Source of the DNA: HGM04593 sp045589695
Lineage (GTDB): Bacteria; Bacteroidota; Bacteroidia; Bacteroidales; Bacteroidaceae
DNA length: 29,646 nucleotides
Reading direction: 5' to 3'
NCBI GenBank assembly: GCA_045589695.1
Contig: JAZNPP010000044.1
Span: 1-29,646, forward strand
A program made the translations under genes and the position numbers. Positions 15,452 to 23,382 of this stretch are shown here, piece after piece (position 1 is the first letter of the stretch; each line of letters starts with the position of its first letter). The notes beneath the pieces are model-generated. The model searched no databases, was not told where the DNA came from, and was given only the letters and a program-made list of their open reading frames with translations.

Positions 15452-15724
15452 TTAATATTTGATTAATCTTTTTCTCTTATGAGCGTGTGACCGAGAGTTT
15501 CGTCTGACATTTTGTAAAACGGGAAGTCTTTCGGGAAATTGAAACGGTCTTCCCTGTTTCAACCCTCTTTCTGTCGTCTTTTCCTCATGCGCTTTTGCTC
15601 TTATATAGGCATTATGCAATATTAACAATGCTTGTGCCTGCTCTTTGTTCAAAAATAACAAAGTTTTTTCCAATAATTGCTCTTTTTCATTATATTTGCA
15701 AACAATTTTCCGGAAAATGTGCAT
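15452..15724 (-). CDS. Small basic protein, hypothetical and doubtful
   Basis: The frame gives 90 residues from an ATG at 15724; it is open further up to a TTG at 15769. I do not recognise a family. The first half looks like a charged amphipathic helix ('NEKEQLLEKTLLFLNKEQAQALLILHNAYIRAKAHEEK'); the last 20 residues are very basic ('NRRSHAHKRKRLIKY'-like). It is more AT-rich than its neighbours. It lies 19 bp upstream of the glutaredoxin-like gene on the same strand, so the two could be co-transcribed. Against it, a good plus-strand promoter (15667-15698) and a palindrome lie inside or at its start. It may be real, a fragment of an older gene, or chance. Confidence 0.3.
   Translation of the reverse strand: MHIFRKIVCKYNEKEQLLEKTLLFLNKEQAQALLILHNAYIRAKAHEEKTTERGLKQGRPFQFPERLPVLQNVRRNSRSHAHKRKRLIKY
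15667..15698 (+). promoter_or_regulatory. Promoter for the POT transporter gene
   Basis: TTTC at 15667-15670, a 20 bp spacer, then TATATTTG at 15691-15698. It would give a leader of about 210 nt before the ATG at 15917. No other convincing -7/-33 pair was seen closer to the gene. Confidence 0.5.
15705..15718. promoter_or_regulatory. Perfect 14 bp palindrome at the predicted start of transcription
   Basis: ATTTTCCGGAAAAT begins 7 bp after the -7 element of the POT promoter, covering the expected transcript start. That is a typical operator position. The region 15725-15916 holds nothing else I recognise. Confidence 0.4.
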
Positions 15725-15916
15725 GCGTGAACTTTTTCGGCGGTTTTGAGAGATTGGTCTGATTGACAAATGATATCGGAATGCCGCAGTATAGGCGTGA
15801 CGTCTTTCGGTTTTTATGACAAAATGACAATCGGCGTTGTTGTTCTGTCCTGCATGCTGCGGCGTGCCGTGCGCGTGTTTTGCAAATGAATTTTATTAAC
15901 TTTAATTTTATTATCT

Positions 15917-17434
15917 ATGTTTGAAGGACATCCTAAAGGTCTTTGGGCGTTAGCCCTCGCCAATACAGGTGAGCGTTTCGGCTACTACACTATGTTGGCT
16001 GTGTTCGTGATGTTCTTGCAGGCAAACTTCGGCTTTTCGTCGGCTGCTGCAGGAACGATTTATTCTACATTCTTGGGGCTTGTTTACTTTATGCCTCTGT
16101 TCGGCGGTATCGCGGCCGACAAGTTCGGCTTCGGCAAGATGGTGACAATCGGTATCACCATTATGTTCCTCGGCTATGTGCTTCTTTCTTTGCCTCTCGG
16201 CAAGGATTCGATAGCTATTGTGGCTATGGGTGCAGCTCTATTGCTTATTTCTTTGGGTACGGGCCTCTTCAAGGGTAACTTGCAGGTTATGGTAGGCAAC
16301 CTTTATGACGACCCCAAGTACGCAAGCAAGCGTGACGCCGGTTTCAGCGTGTTCTACATGGCTATCAACATCGGCGCGATGTTCGCTCCTACAGCTGCAA
16401 TAGAGATAATGAAATGGGCTCAGGCCTCTTTAGGCGTCAGCGAGGCCGATTCTTATCACTTCGCATTCGCGGTAGCCTGCGCTTCTCTCATCGTCTCAAT
16501 GGCTATTTACTATGCGTTCCGCAGCACGTTCATCCACACCGACAGACGCAAGTCTGACGCTGCTTCAAACGGCGCTGACGTTAAGGAACTTACTCCGGCT
16601 CAGACAAAAGAGCGTATCATCTGCCTTTGCCTCGTGTTCGCCGTGGTTATCTTCTTCTGGATGGCGTTCCACCAGAACGGCTCTACATTGACATTCTTCG
16701 CCCGTGACTATACGGCCACAAGCTCAACCGGCGTGCAGAGCATGGCGTTCGACGTCGCAAACCTGGTACTTGCGATATTCATCGTGTATGGCTTGTTCGG
16801 TCTTTTCCAGAGCAAGACTGCGAAGGGCAAGTCTATTGCGGGCGTTATCGTACTCGCTGCTGTAGCGGGCCTTATATATAAGTATAATACTCTTCCTGCG
16901 GTTACAGAGGTCAGCGCTCCTATCTTCCAGCAGTTCAATGCTTGTTTCGTTGTAGCATTGACTCCGGTGTCAATCGCTATATTCGGCGCTTTGGCCAAGA
17001 GAGGCAAAGAGCCTACGGCTCCTTTGAAGATAGGTTTGGGTATGTTGGTGGCTGCTGCCGCTTATATTCTCCTGACAGTCGGCTCGCTTGGCCTTCCTGC
17101 TCCTGAAATGGATGCTGCCGGACAGCCTATGCACATGGCTGACGTTTCTCCTAACTGGTTGATTTCAACATACCTCGTGCTTACGTTCGCCGAGTTGCTG
17201 CTCTCTCCGATAGGTATCTCTTTCGTGACTAAGGTGGCTCCTCCGAAGTATGCCGGTATGATGATGGGCGGCTGGTTCGTGGCTACAGCGGTAGGTAACT
17301 TCCTTGTGGCTATCCCTGCTCTCATGTGGGGCCAGGATTTGACAATCGTATGGGGCGTTCTGACAGGTATCTGCCTGCTTGCGGCTCTCTTCATATTTGT
17401 CATCCTCAAGCGTCTTAACGCAGTCGCTAAGTAA
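15917..17434 (+). CDS. POT (PTR2) family proton-dependent oligopeptide transporter
   Basis: The product is 505 residues of mostly hydrophobic segments, about 12-14 membrane helices, in the inner membrane. It would import di- and tripeptides with protons. Family features are 'NTGERFGYYTML' at 16-27 in helix 1, 'FGGIAADKFGFGKM' after helix 2 and 'GTGLFKGNLQVMVGNLYDD' in helix 4. 'FWMAFHQNGSTLTFFARDY' and 'LTFAELLLSPIGISFVTKVAPPKYAGMMMGGWFVATAVGN' mark the C-terminal half. In the canonical ExxER motif the first Glu is Asn here (N16), with E19 and R20 kept. The gene is monocistronic, with a long leader and a strong terminator. Confidence 0.94.
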   Translation: MFEGHPKGLWALALANTGERFGYYTMLAVFVMFLQANFGFSSAAAGTIYSTFLGLVYFMPLFGGIAADKFGFGKMVTIGITIMFLGYVLLSLPLGKDSIAIVAMGAALLLISLGTGLFKGNLQVMVGNLYDDPKYASKRDAGFSVFYMAINIGAMFAPTAAIEIMKWAQASLGVSEADSYHFAFAVACASLIVSMAIYYAFRSTFIHTDRRKSDAASNGADVKELTPAQTKERIICLCLVFAVVIFFWMAFHQNGSTLTFFARDYTATSSTGVQSMAFDVANLVLAIFIVYGLFGLFQSKTAKGKSIAGVIVLAAVAGLIYKYNTLPAVTEVSAPIFQQFNACFVVALTPVSIAIFGALAKRGKEPTAPLKIGLGMLVAAAAYILLTVGSLGLPAPEMDAAGQPMHMADVSPNWLISTYLVLTFAELLLSPIGISFVTKVAPPKYAGMMMGGWFVATAVGNFLVAIPALMWGQDLTIVWGVLTGICLLAALFIFVILKRLNAVAK

Positions 17435-17456
17435 AAATAGAGCATATCGATTTTAT

Positions 17457-17489
17457 GCGGCAACGCCTCCCGGCGTTGCCGCTTTTTTT
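17457..17489 (+). terminator. Terminator of the POT transporter gene
   Basis: A perfect 11 bp GC-rich stem (17457-17467 with 17472-17482) with a TCCC loop is followed by seven T. It lies 22 bp after the stop codon. Confidence 0.95.
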
Positions 17490-17547
17490 GTTCATTATTT
17501 TGGAAATGTTAAATCTTTTATGTTTAATTAAATATATTTATAATAAA

Positions 17548-17579
17548 TTTTACTAATAGCCCGATTTGCCGTATATTTG
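17548..17579 (+). promoter_or_regulatory. Promoter of the lipoprotein - barrel operon
   Basis: TTTT at 17548-17551, a 20 bp spacer, then TATATTTG at 17572-17579. Transcription would begin near 17586, leaving a leader of about 90 nt. The leader can form a small hairpin (17593-17599 with 17605-17611). Confidence 0.7.
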
Positions 17580-17674
17580 CAATTGATTAAGAACCAAAAG
17601 TTTATTTTGGTCTGTCATGGCTCGTCTTTTAAGCCGTTTCTTAAATATTCGGAACTAATATTAATAGCTATACT

Positions 17675-20600
17675 ATGTGTAAGAAAACATTAACCATGCT
17701 CATGTCCGGAGTATTGCTCTTTGTTTGCTCTTGTATCGACTACAACTATGACTTGGCGAATAAGGAGATTGCGACCGACGTGAAACTCGAAGGCAATTCA
17801 ATAGCATTGCCTGTAGGAAACTTGAAACCTATTCAGCTCGACAATCTTATTGACGTGGAGGAGATTGAGATTCTCGACAAGAACCCCGACGGCGTTTACA
17901 GCATAAGCATGCAGGACGATATCGATGATGTTGAGGTGGATATCGATCCGATTACTTTGGCTGTAGATCCTGTAAATTATTCGATGACTGTCGATTTCGT
18001 GAATGTCGAAATTACTGAAGTTCATATTGAAGGCGTTCCGATGGAGCCGGTAGCATTCAATGCGCCGACAATCGACCTTAAGAATCTGAATGATAAATTG
18101 CCAAGAATGAAATCAAATGCCGGCAAAGGCGTAACAAACGAGACTCTTGACATTTTGTTTGATCAATTAGAGGAACTGGTTAAATTAAACCCGGATTTCC
18201 AAAGAACTGTAAGAATCAACGAGACTGTTGAGATCGATACCTTTGTGAAGTGCAATTTCAGTTACAGGTTGCCTTACGAGGTTGAAACGATAGAGAATAT
18301 CAGGCTTTCTTCGGCTGACGGCGACACGAAAGGCACTAAAGTGCAGGTAGTAGTCGCTAACCCTGCGGCTCTTGGCAATGTGGGTAAAAAGATAGATTTC
18401 AATATTGAATTCCCCGAAATATTCCGTTTGGCGAAAGACCCCGAATCGTTAGATGCTATTCAGGTATCTGATGACAAACGCGGAATTTCGTTGAGCGATT
18501 ATGAGCTTAAGGGCAACGAAGTGAATTTCAGTTTTTACATAACCGAACTGACAGGTGTGGATGGAAAAATTTCTGACGGCGTAATAAATATTGATGAAAA
18601 TATAAATTATTCCATAACGTACAAGGCCGAAGGCGATGTTTTGATAACGGCTCAGACAAAACGTGAGGACTTGGGCTTCAATATTGATTTGGATGTTCCT
18701 CTTGCGTTCAGCGACGTGAGCGGCAAGATAAGAGACATCAAAGTCGATTTTGAACCTGTGGAAATGGACTTCAAAGGCAAATTCGACAATCTGAAGTACA
18801 TTGACAGAATCAATTATATCGAGTTCGACAAGTCTAAGAGCAAGATTCATTTCAAAACCTCAATGGATGTTGATTGGCTCAGCGGCTTTAATCTTAAGGA
18901 AGGATATGCTCTGAAACTTGAATTCCCTGACGAACTGACTATCGACGACGATATCTCGCAATACGAAGGAAAGGGAAAAGAGGTAGTATATAATGCCGAA
19001 GAGCATGCATTCTACATATATGATTTGAAGATTCTTGCTGATGACGAATGGTATCTTGCCCTTGACAGATTGACTCTTGATAAGGATGTCGATGATGCTG
19101 GCAAATTCGAGATTGATGTGGTGGCGAGTGTCTATTTCGTCGATGAAAATAAAAATAAGATAAACAATCTTGTTTTTAAAGGATGTGAGCTTGAATCGAT
19201 GGTGGCTGTCCTCGATAAGTTGAAGGGCGAAAAGAACGCGAACTTTGAGATGCTTACATCGGATTTGGTAATTGAGGACGCATCGGTAGAAACTGAAGTC
19301 ATTCACTCAAAACTCGATGCTCATACAGACTTTTCATTAAACGAGAAGGTGCCAAACGAACTCGGCCGTATAGAGACTATCGACTTTGTAGAGCCTGTTA
19401 ATATAACGTTCGACCTTTCTGTTGTCGGTTTGGAAGACCTTAATACGGACATTGATTTGGATTTGCATGTAGCGTTGCCGTCGTTCCTTAATATTGAAAC
19501 CGTGCAGAATTCTAATGCAAGAATAAATGCCAATGTCGAAGGTGACACGCTGTTCGTAATTGCGGAACATCGTCCGAGCAGCGGAAACAAACTCACCCTT
19601 GAGGTGCTTTGTACAAAACTCGATTTCAAGGGCGAAGAGTTCGGACCCAATGGCCTGCAGCCTACAGTCTCTGAGGACGGCGACAAATACATCAAATACT
19701 CAAGCGAGGTGGTTGTTGTAGGCGACGCTTCGATAGATGGTATGGAATTCCACTCTCAGGTACTTGACAAACTTGGCAGTATCAAGTTCGATGTTGATGT
19801 CAAACTCGACGAGATACAGGTGAAAGGCTTCCACGGAGAGCTATGTGCCGATATTGACAATATTGAAGAATCATTTGAGTTTGATCTCGGTGAAGGACTT
19901 GAATTCCTGAAGGATGACAACAATACTCTGGTGCTTGCGGATCCGCAGATAGAACTATCCCTGATGAATTCTATAGGCGTGCCTCTTGATGTGGATATTG
20001 AAATTGTTGGCAAGGACGATAACAATAATGTGATTGAGACATCTGTAATATCTACAAGCTTGAGTATTCTCGCCGCTGAATATAAGGATGGCGTACTTAC
20101 TCCCAAAGAGACCAAGTTGCTGCTTGTTAGCGACAACTCTTCAAAAGTTGGTTATCAGACTGTAAATATCGAGAATCTGAAGAACTTGCTGAAGAAGATA
20201 CCAAGTTCTATCGATTTGAAGGTGATGCCGAAAATAAATACCGATGCGACACACCATATCGACATATCTCAACCGCTCGTTTTCAGCGGCTCTTATGCGA
20301 TATCGGTTCCGTTGAAGTTCGATGATCTCAAGTTCAGCTACAATGAGACTATCGGTGATCTTCAAGGCTCTCTCGGTGAGGTTATGGGAATGTTCACAAA
20401 TGTTGGAGTAAAGGCAAAATTGGACATTCTGAACACCATACCTCTTGGACTGTCTCTGACTGTAGTTCCGCTGGATGCGGACGGAAAGGTTATTGACGAC
20501 ATTACTATCGCTCCTATCAAGATTGACGCAGGACTCGGCGGCGATGTCCTTAAGCAGGCCGAAGGCGGCGAAGAGGTACAGAAGGCGCAGAACGTTCAGT

Positions 20601-20800
20601 TCGAGATAAGAAGCGCAAGCGGTGACCTTTCAACTCTTGACCAGCTGTCGCTCAATATAGAGGCCGCTTCGAACCATACTACGGGTTCTGTGGGCATTAA
20701 GGGCGAGCAAGGCATCAAGATTTCAAACATCGTGCTTGAAGTGTTCGGCGACATTGAGATAGACTTGAGCGACCCCTCTTTTATGGGAGAAACTGAGTGA
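17675..20800 (+). CDS. Large lipoprotein of tandem beta-rich domains, function unknown
   Basis: The product is 1041 residues. The N terminus is a lipoprotein signal: KK, a hydrophobic stretch, then 'FVCSC' with the likely lipidated Cys at residue 20. After it come 'DYNYDLANKEIATDVKLEGNSIALPVG', which recalls Bacteroidota lipoproteins that begin with a 'D.YDLS' segment. The rest is acidic and rich in alternating hydrophobic residues, with loosely repeated blocks such as 'INITFDLSVVGLEDL'-type and 'VNFSFYITEL'-type strands, consistent with several beta-sandwich domains; it has almost no Cys after the signal. No catalytic motif was found. It is anchored in the envelope and 19 bp upstream of a DUF5723-type barrel gene in the same operon. 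Partnership with that protein is inference. Confidence 0.85.
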   Translation: MCKKTLTMLMSGVLLFVCSCIDYNYDLANKEIATDVKLEGNSIALPVGNLKPIQLDNLIDVEEIEILDKNPDGVYSISMQDDIDDVEVDIDPITLAVDPVNYSMTVDFVNVEITEVHIEGVPMEPVAFNAPTIDLKNLNDKLPRMKSNAGKGVTNETLDILFDQLEELVKLNPDFQRTVRINETVEIDTFVKCNFSYRLPYEVETIENIRLSSADGDTKGTKVQVVVANPAALGNVGKKIDFNIEFPEIFRLAKDPESLDAIQVSDDKRGISLSDYELKGNEVNFSFYITELTGVDGKISDGVINIDENINYSITYKAEGDVLITAQTKREDLGFNIDLDVPLAFSDVSGKIRDIKVDFEPVEMDFKGKFDNLKYIDRINYIEFDKSKSKIHFKTSMDVDWLSGFNLKEGYALKLEFPDELTIDDDISQYEGKGKEVVYNAEEHAFYIYDLKILADDEWYLALDRLTLDKDVDDAGKFEIDVVASVYFVDENKNKINNLVFKGCELESMVAVLDKLKGEKNANFEMLTSDLVIEDASVETEVIHSKLDAHTDFSLNEKVPNELGRIETIDFVEPVNITFDLSVVGLEDLNTDIDLDLHVALPSFLNIETVQNSNARINANVEGDTLFVIAEHRPSSGNKLTLEVLCTKLDFKGEEFGPNGLQPTVSEDGDKYIKYSSEVVVVGDASIDGMEFHSQVLDKLGSIKFDVDVKLDEIQVKGFHGELCADIDNIEESFEFDLGEGLEFLKDDNNTLVLADPQIELSLMNSIGVPLDVDIEIVGKDDNNNVIETSVISTSLSILAAEYKDGVLTPKETKLLLVSDNSSKVGYQTVNIENLKNLLKKIPSSIDLKVMPKINTDATHHIDISQPLVFSGSYAISVPLKFDDLKFSYNETIGDLQGSLGEVMGMFTNVGVKAKLDILNTIPLGLSLTVVPLDADGKVIDDITIAPIKIDAGLGGDVLKQAEGGEEVQKAQNVQFEIRSASGDLSTLDQLSLNIEAASNHTTGSVGIKGEQGIKISNIVLEVFGDIEIDLSDPSFMGETE

Positions 20801-20819
20801 TAACCCTTTTACGGAATAA

Positions 20820-22205
20820 ATGGATATGAAAAATATTAAATCAATAATAGTTATATTGCTTCTGTTGGCGGCTCCGGCAGCAAGTATGGCCCAGTCGGCC
20901 GAATCGTCATATTTCCTCGACGGAATGCTGTTCAATAACAAGCTTAATCCTGCCATGAAGGCGGAGCGCGGTTATATGTCGCTTTTGGTCGGCAACTTGT
21001 CGGTACAGACTAAAGGAAATGTGGGTTTGTCCACTTTCCTTTATCCTCGTGAAGACAATAAACTCGCGACTTTCATGAGCGGCAGCGTTACAGCCGAAGA
21101 GTTCTTCAAGAAGATGCCGAACGATGCACGTCTCGGATTCAAGCTCGACGAGTCGTTGTTCTCGGCTGGTTTCAGAATGTTCGGCGGTTATTTCTCGCTT
21201 GGCGTCTCAATGCATTCGTCATTATCTTTGTCAATACCGAGAGGTTTCTTTGAATTCGCGAAGCTTGGTCTTAAGAACAACACGTACAGCTTCTCGAACT
21301 TGAACCTGAACACGATGAACTATGCGGCTGCTACAATAGGATATTCTCATCATATTTACAAAGGTCTCCGATTGGGCGTGAACGTAAAGTATCTGATGGG
21401 TATAGCTCATGCCGACCTCTTGGTGGACAAACTGAATGTAGAGTTGTCGGGAGACCGTTGGATGGCTGAAAGCCATGCGAGGGCTCAGGCAGCGCTCTTC
21501 TGTGAAGCAAAGCCGACTCTTGATGAGGATGATGTCATCAATGGCGTTGAGTTCGGTAGTTTTATTCCGTCAGCCCATGGTTTTGGAGTTGATATCGGTC
21601 TTGTGTACGAGATGGACAGCATTGTCCCCGGTCTGACTCTTTCGGCATCGGTACTCGATCTCGGATACATCAAATGGCCTACCATGATGGCGGTTGAGAG
21701 TACGGACGCAAAAGTTGAGTTCACCGGTTTCAAGGAACTCGACTATAATAATGCGGAATCGTCCGTTCAGGCAGAGCTTGAACAGCTTGGCGCTGATGCC
21801 TCTAAAATGATTGAATTCAATTACAACGGCGCCAAGCCTGCGAGGACTAAGCTGAACACGACAATGTATTTCGGCGCAGAATACAACATGCCGTTCTACA
21901 AACCTCTTTCCGTGGGCGTGCTTTACGGTCAGAGCTTTTCTTCTTTCAACAGCAATAAATGGTATAATGTGAGGGGTTATCTGAATATATCCCCGCTAAA
22001 GTGGCTCGAAGCGTCTGTAAACTATGGTTACGGCACTTACGGAACGAATCTGGGATGGATGTTCAACTTCCACCCTGTGGGATTCAGCTTCTTTGTCGGC
22101 AGCGACTTCATGATTACCAAAGTCACTCCGCAGTTTATTCCTGTCGATAACTTGAATGCGCACGTAATTTTCGGTATCAACTTCCCGATGGGAAAACGCA
22201 AGTAA
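20820..22205 (+). CDS. DUF5723-type outer-membrane beta-barrel protein
   Basis: The product is 461 residues (459 if the Met at 20826 is used, which fits signal peptides better). It has a signal peptide ('KNIKSIIVILLLLAAPAASMAQ'), then 'SSYFLDGMLFNNKLNPAM', typical of porin-like proteins of this group. The body is a series of amphipathic strands ending in aromatic residues ('FSLGVSMHSSLSLSIPRGFFEFAK', 'LRLGVNVKYLMGIAHADL', 'SVGVLYGQSFSSFNSNKWYNVRGYLN', 'WLEASVNYGYGTYGTNLGWMFNFHPVGFSFFVGSDFM'), as in FadL- or PorV-like barrels. It sits in the outer membrane by inference. It is the second gene of the operon and is followed by a strong terminator. Confidence 0.85.
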   Translation: MDMKNIKSIIVILLLLAAPAASMAQSAESSYFLDGMLFNNKLNPAMKAERGYMSLLVGNLSVQTKGNVGLSTFLYPREDNKLATFMSGSVTAEEFFKKMPNDARLGFKLDESLFSAGFRMFGGYFSLGVSMHSSLSLSIPRGFFEFAKLGLKNNTYSFSNLNLNTMNYAAATIGYSHHIYKGLRLGVNVKYLMGIAHADLLVDKLNVELSGDRWMAESHARAQAALFCEAKPTLDEDDVINGVEFGSFIPSAHGFGVDIGLVYEMDSIVPGLTLSASVLDLGYIKWPTMMAVESTDAKVEFTGFKELDYNNAESSVQAELEQLGADASKMIEFNYNGAKPARTKLNTTMYFGAEYNMPFYKPLSVGVLYGQSFSSFNSNKWYNVRGYLNISPLKWLEASVNYGYGTYGTNLGWMFNFHPVGFSFFVGSDFMITKVTPQFIPVDNLNAHVIFGINFPMGKRK

Positions 22206-22220
22206 AGATGCTGATATCTC

Positions 22221-22258
22221 ATAAGCGATGAGCGGCCGGTCGGCCGCTCATCGCTTAT
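22221..22258 (+). terminator. Terminator of the lipoprotein - barrel operon
   Basis: A perfect 18 bp inverted repeat (22221-22238 with 22241-22258), nearly without loop, lies 15 bp after the stop codon and runs into TTTT. It can work in both directions. Confidence 0.85.
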
Positions 22259-22310
22259 TTTATACTATACGTTCCTTATTATATTATAACTGTTTTCCGA
22301 CCTTTTTACG

Positions 22311-22324
22311 GGTTAATTTTAACC
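22311..22324. promoter_or_regulatory. Palindrome upstream of the lplA-gcv promoter
   Basis: GGTTAATTTTAACC (two 6 bp arms, TT centre) lies 25 bp upstream of the -33 element. The position suits an activator or repressor site, but this is inference from symmetry alone. Confidence 0.35.
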
Positions 22325-22349
22325 TTTTTCAAAAAAAATGTTATTGATG

Positions 22350-22379
22350 TTGCTTTTCAAATATCTTTTCATACATTTG
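22350..22379 (+). promoter_or_regulatory. Promoter of the lplA-gcv operon
   Basis: TTG at 22350-22352, a 19 bp spacer, then TACATTTG at 22372-22379. The leader to the lplA ATG at 22405 would be about 20 nt, which leaves no space for a glycine riboswitch. Confidence 0.7.
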
Positions 22380-22404
22380 CTGTAAATCCCGTTTTCTCAA
22401 TGAA

Positions 22405-23379
22405 ATGACGTACGTCGAGCTTCCACATGAAAAGCTGTATAGACTTCCGTTCTATCTCGCAATGGAAGAGCATATAGCGCGAGTCATGCCTGCGCAGGAC
22501 TATTTCTTTATGTGGCAAGTCGCTCCTACGGTAATCTTCGGGCGTAATCAGTTGCTCGATACCGAAGTCGATACGGAATTCTGCAAACGCAACGGAATTG
22601 AGTTCTATCGCCGCAAGAGCGGAGGCGGATGCGTGTATGCCGACAGCGGCAATATAATGCTCTCGTACATTACTCCGGACACTAACGTTAATTTTACTTT
22701 CAACCGTTATATGCTCATGGTGGAGCATGCTCTCTGCAAGCTCGGCGTCGAAGCTAAGAGTACAGGCCGAAACGATATTCTCGTAGGCGGCAGAAAGGTG
22801 TCGGGCAATGCTTTTTATCACCTTCCCGGGCGAAGCATAGTTCATGGCACGATGCTCTACGATACCAATCTCGAATATATGACAGGAGCGACGACCCCTT
22901 CTCAAGCCAAACTAAAAAGCAAGGGCGTGGAGTCGGTGCGTCAGCATGTGACGACGCTCAAAGAGCATATATCGCTCGGTATCGACGAATTTAAAAAATT
23001 CCTGCGTAATGCCTTGTGCTGCGACACGCTTATCCTTACGGACGGCGACGTGGCGGCGATAGAGGTGCTTGCGGAGTTCTACACGTCGCCCGATTTCATT
23101 CAAGGCAATAATCCCGCTTCGGCATTCTCGCGTTCGGCAAGAATTGAAGGCGTGGGCGAGGTCGCCGTATACATTGAGGTAAAAGAGGGCATGATAAGAA
23201 GAATGAATGTCTCTGGTGACTTTTTCATTGTCGGGGATATTGACGCTATGCTTGCCGGAAAGCTTAAAGGCGTTCCTTTTGAACGTTCTGCGGTGGAGGC
23301 CGCCCTTGCCTCAGTCGATTGCCGCAACGTTATATTGAACTTGAGAAATGAAGAACTTATAAACTTAATATTTGACTGA
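22405..23379 (+). CDS. lplA: Lipoate-protein ligase A
   Basis: The product is 324 residues, close to E. coli LplA. It activates free lipoate with ATP and attaches it to a lysine of carrier proteins. The catalytic domain has 'FGRNQ', 'RRKSGGGCVY' at 69-78 (the lipoyl-AMP loop), 'GRNDILVGGRKVSGNAFY' with the conserved Lys at 131, and 'HGTMLYDTNLEYM'. The last 80 residues form the accessory domain. It is 3 bp upstream of gcvT in the glycine cleavage operon, so GcvH is the likely main substrate. The ATG used here overlaps a two-codon frame (ATGAAATGA) that begins at 22400. Confidence 0.94.
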   Translation: MTYVELPHEKLYRLPFYLAMEEHIARVMPAQDYFFMWQVAPTVIFGRNQLLDTEVDTEFCKRNGIEFYRRKSGGGCVYADSGNIMLSYITPDTNVNFTFNRYMLMVEHALCKLGVEAKSTGRNDILVGGRKVSGNAFYHLPGRSIVHGTMLYDTNLEYMTGATTPSQAKLKSKGVESVRQHVTTLKEHISLGIDEFKKFLRNALCCDTLILTDGDVAAIEVLAEFYTSPDFIQGNNPASAFSRSARIEGVGEVAVYIEVKEGMIRRMNVSGDFFIVGDIDAMLAGKLKGVPFERSAVEAALASVDCRNVILNLRNEELINLIFD

Positions 23380-23382
23380 CCT

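Noticed and set aside
22380..22404. Glycine riboswitch before the gcv operon
   Set aside because: The predicted leader is only about 20 nt and no riboswitch-like structure is visible.
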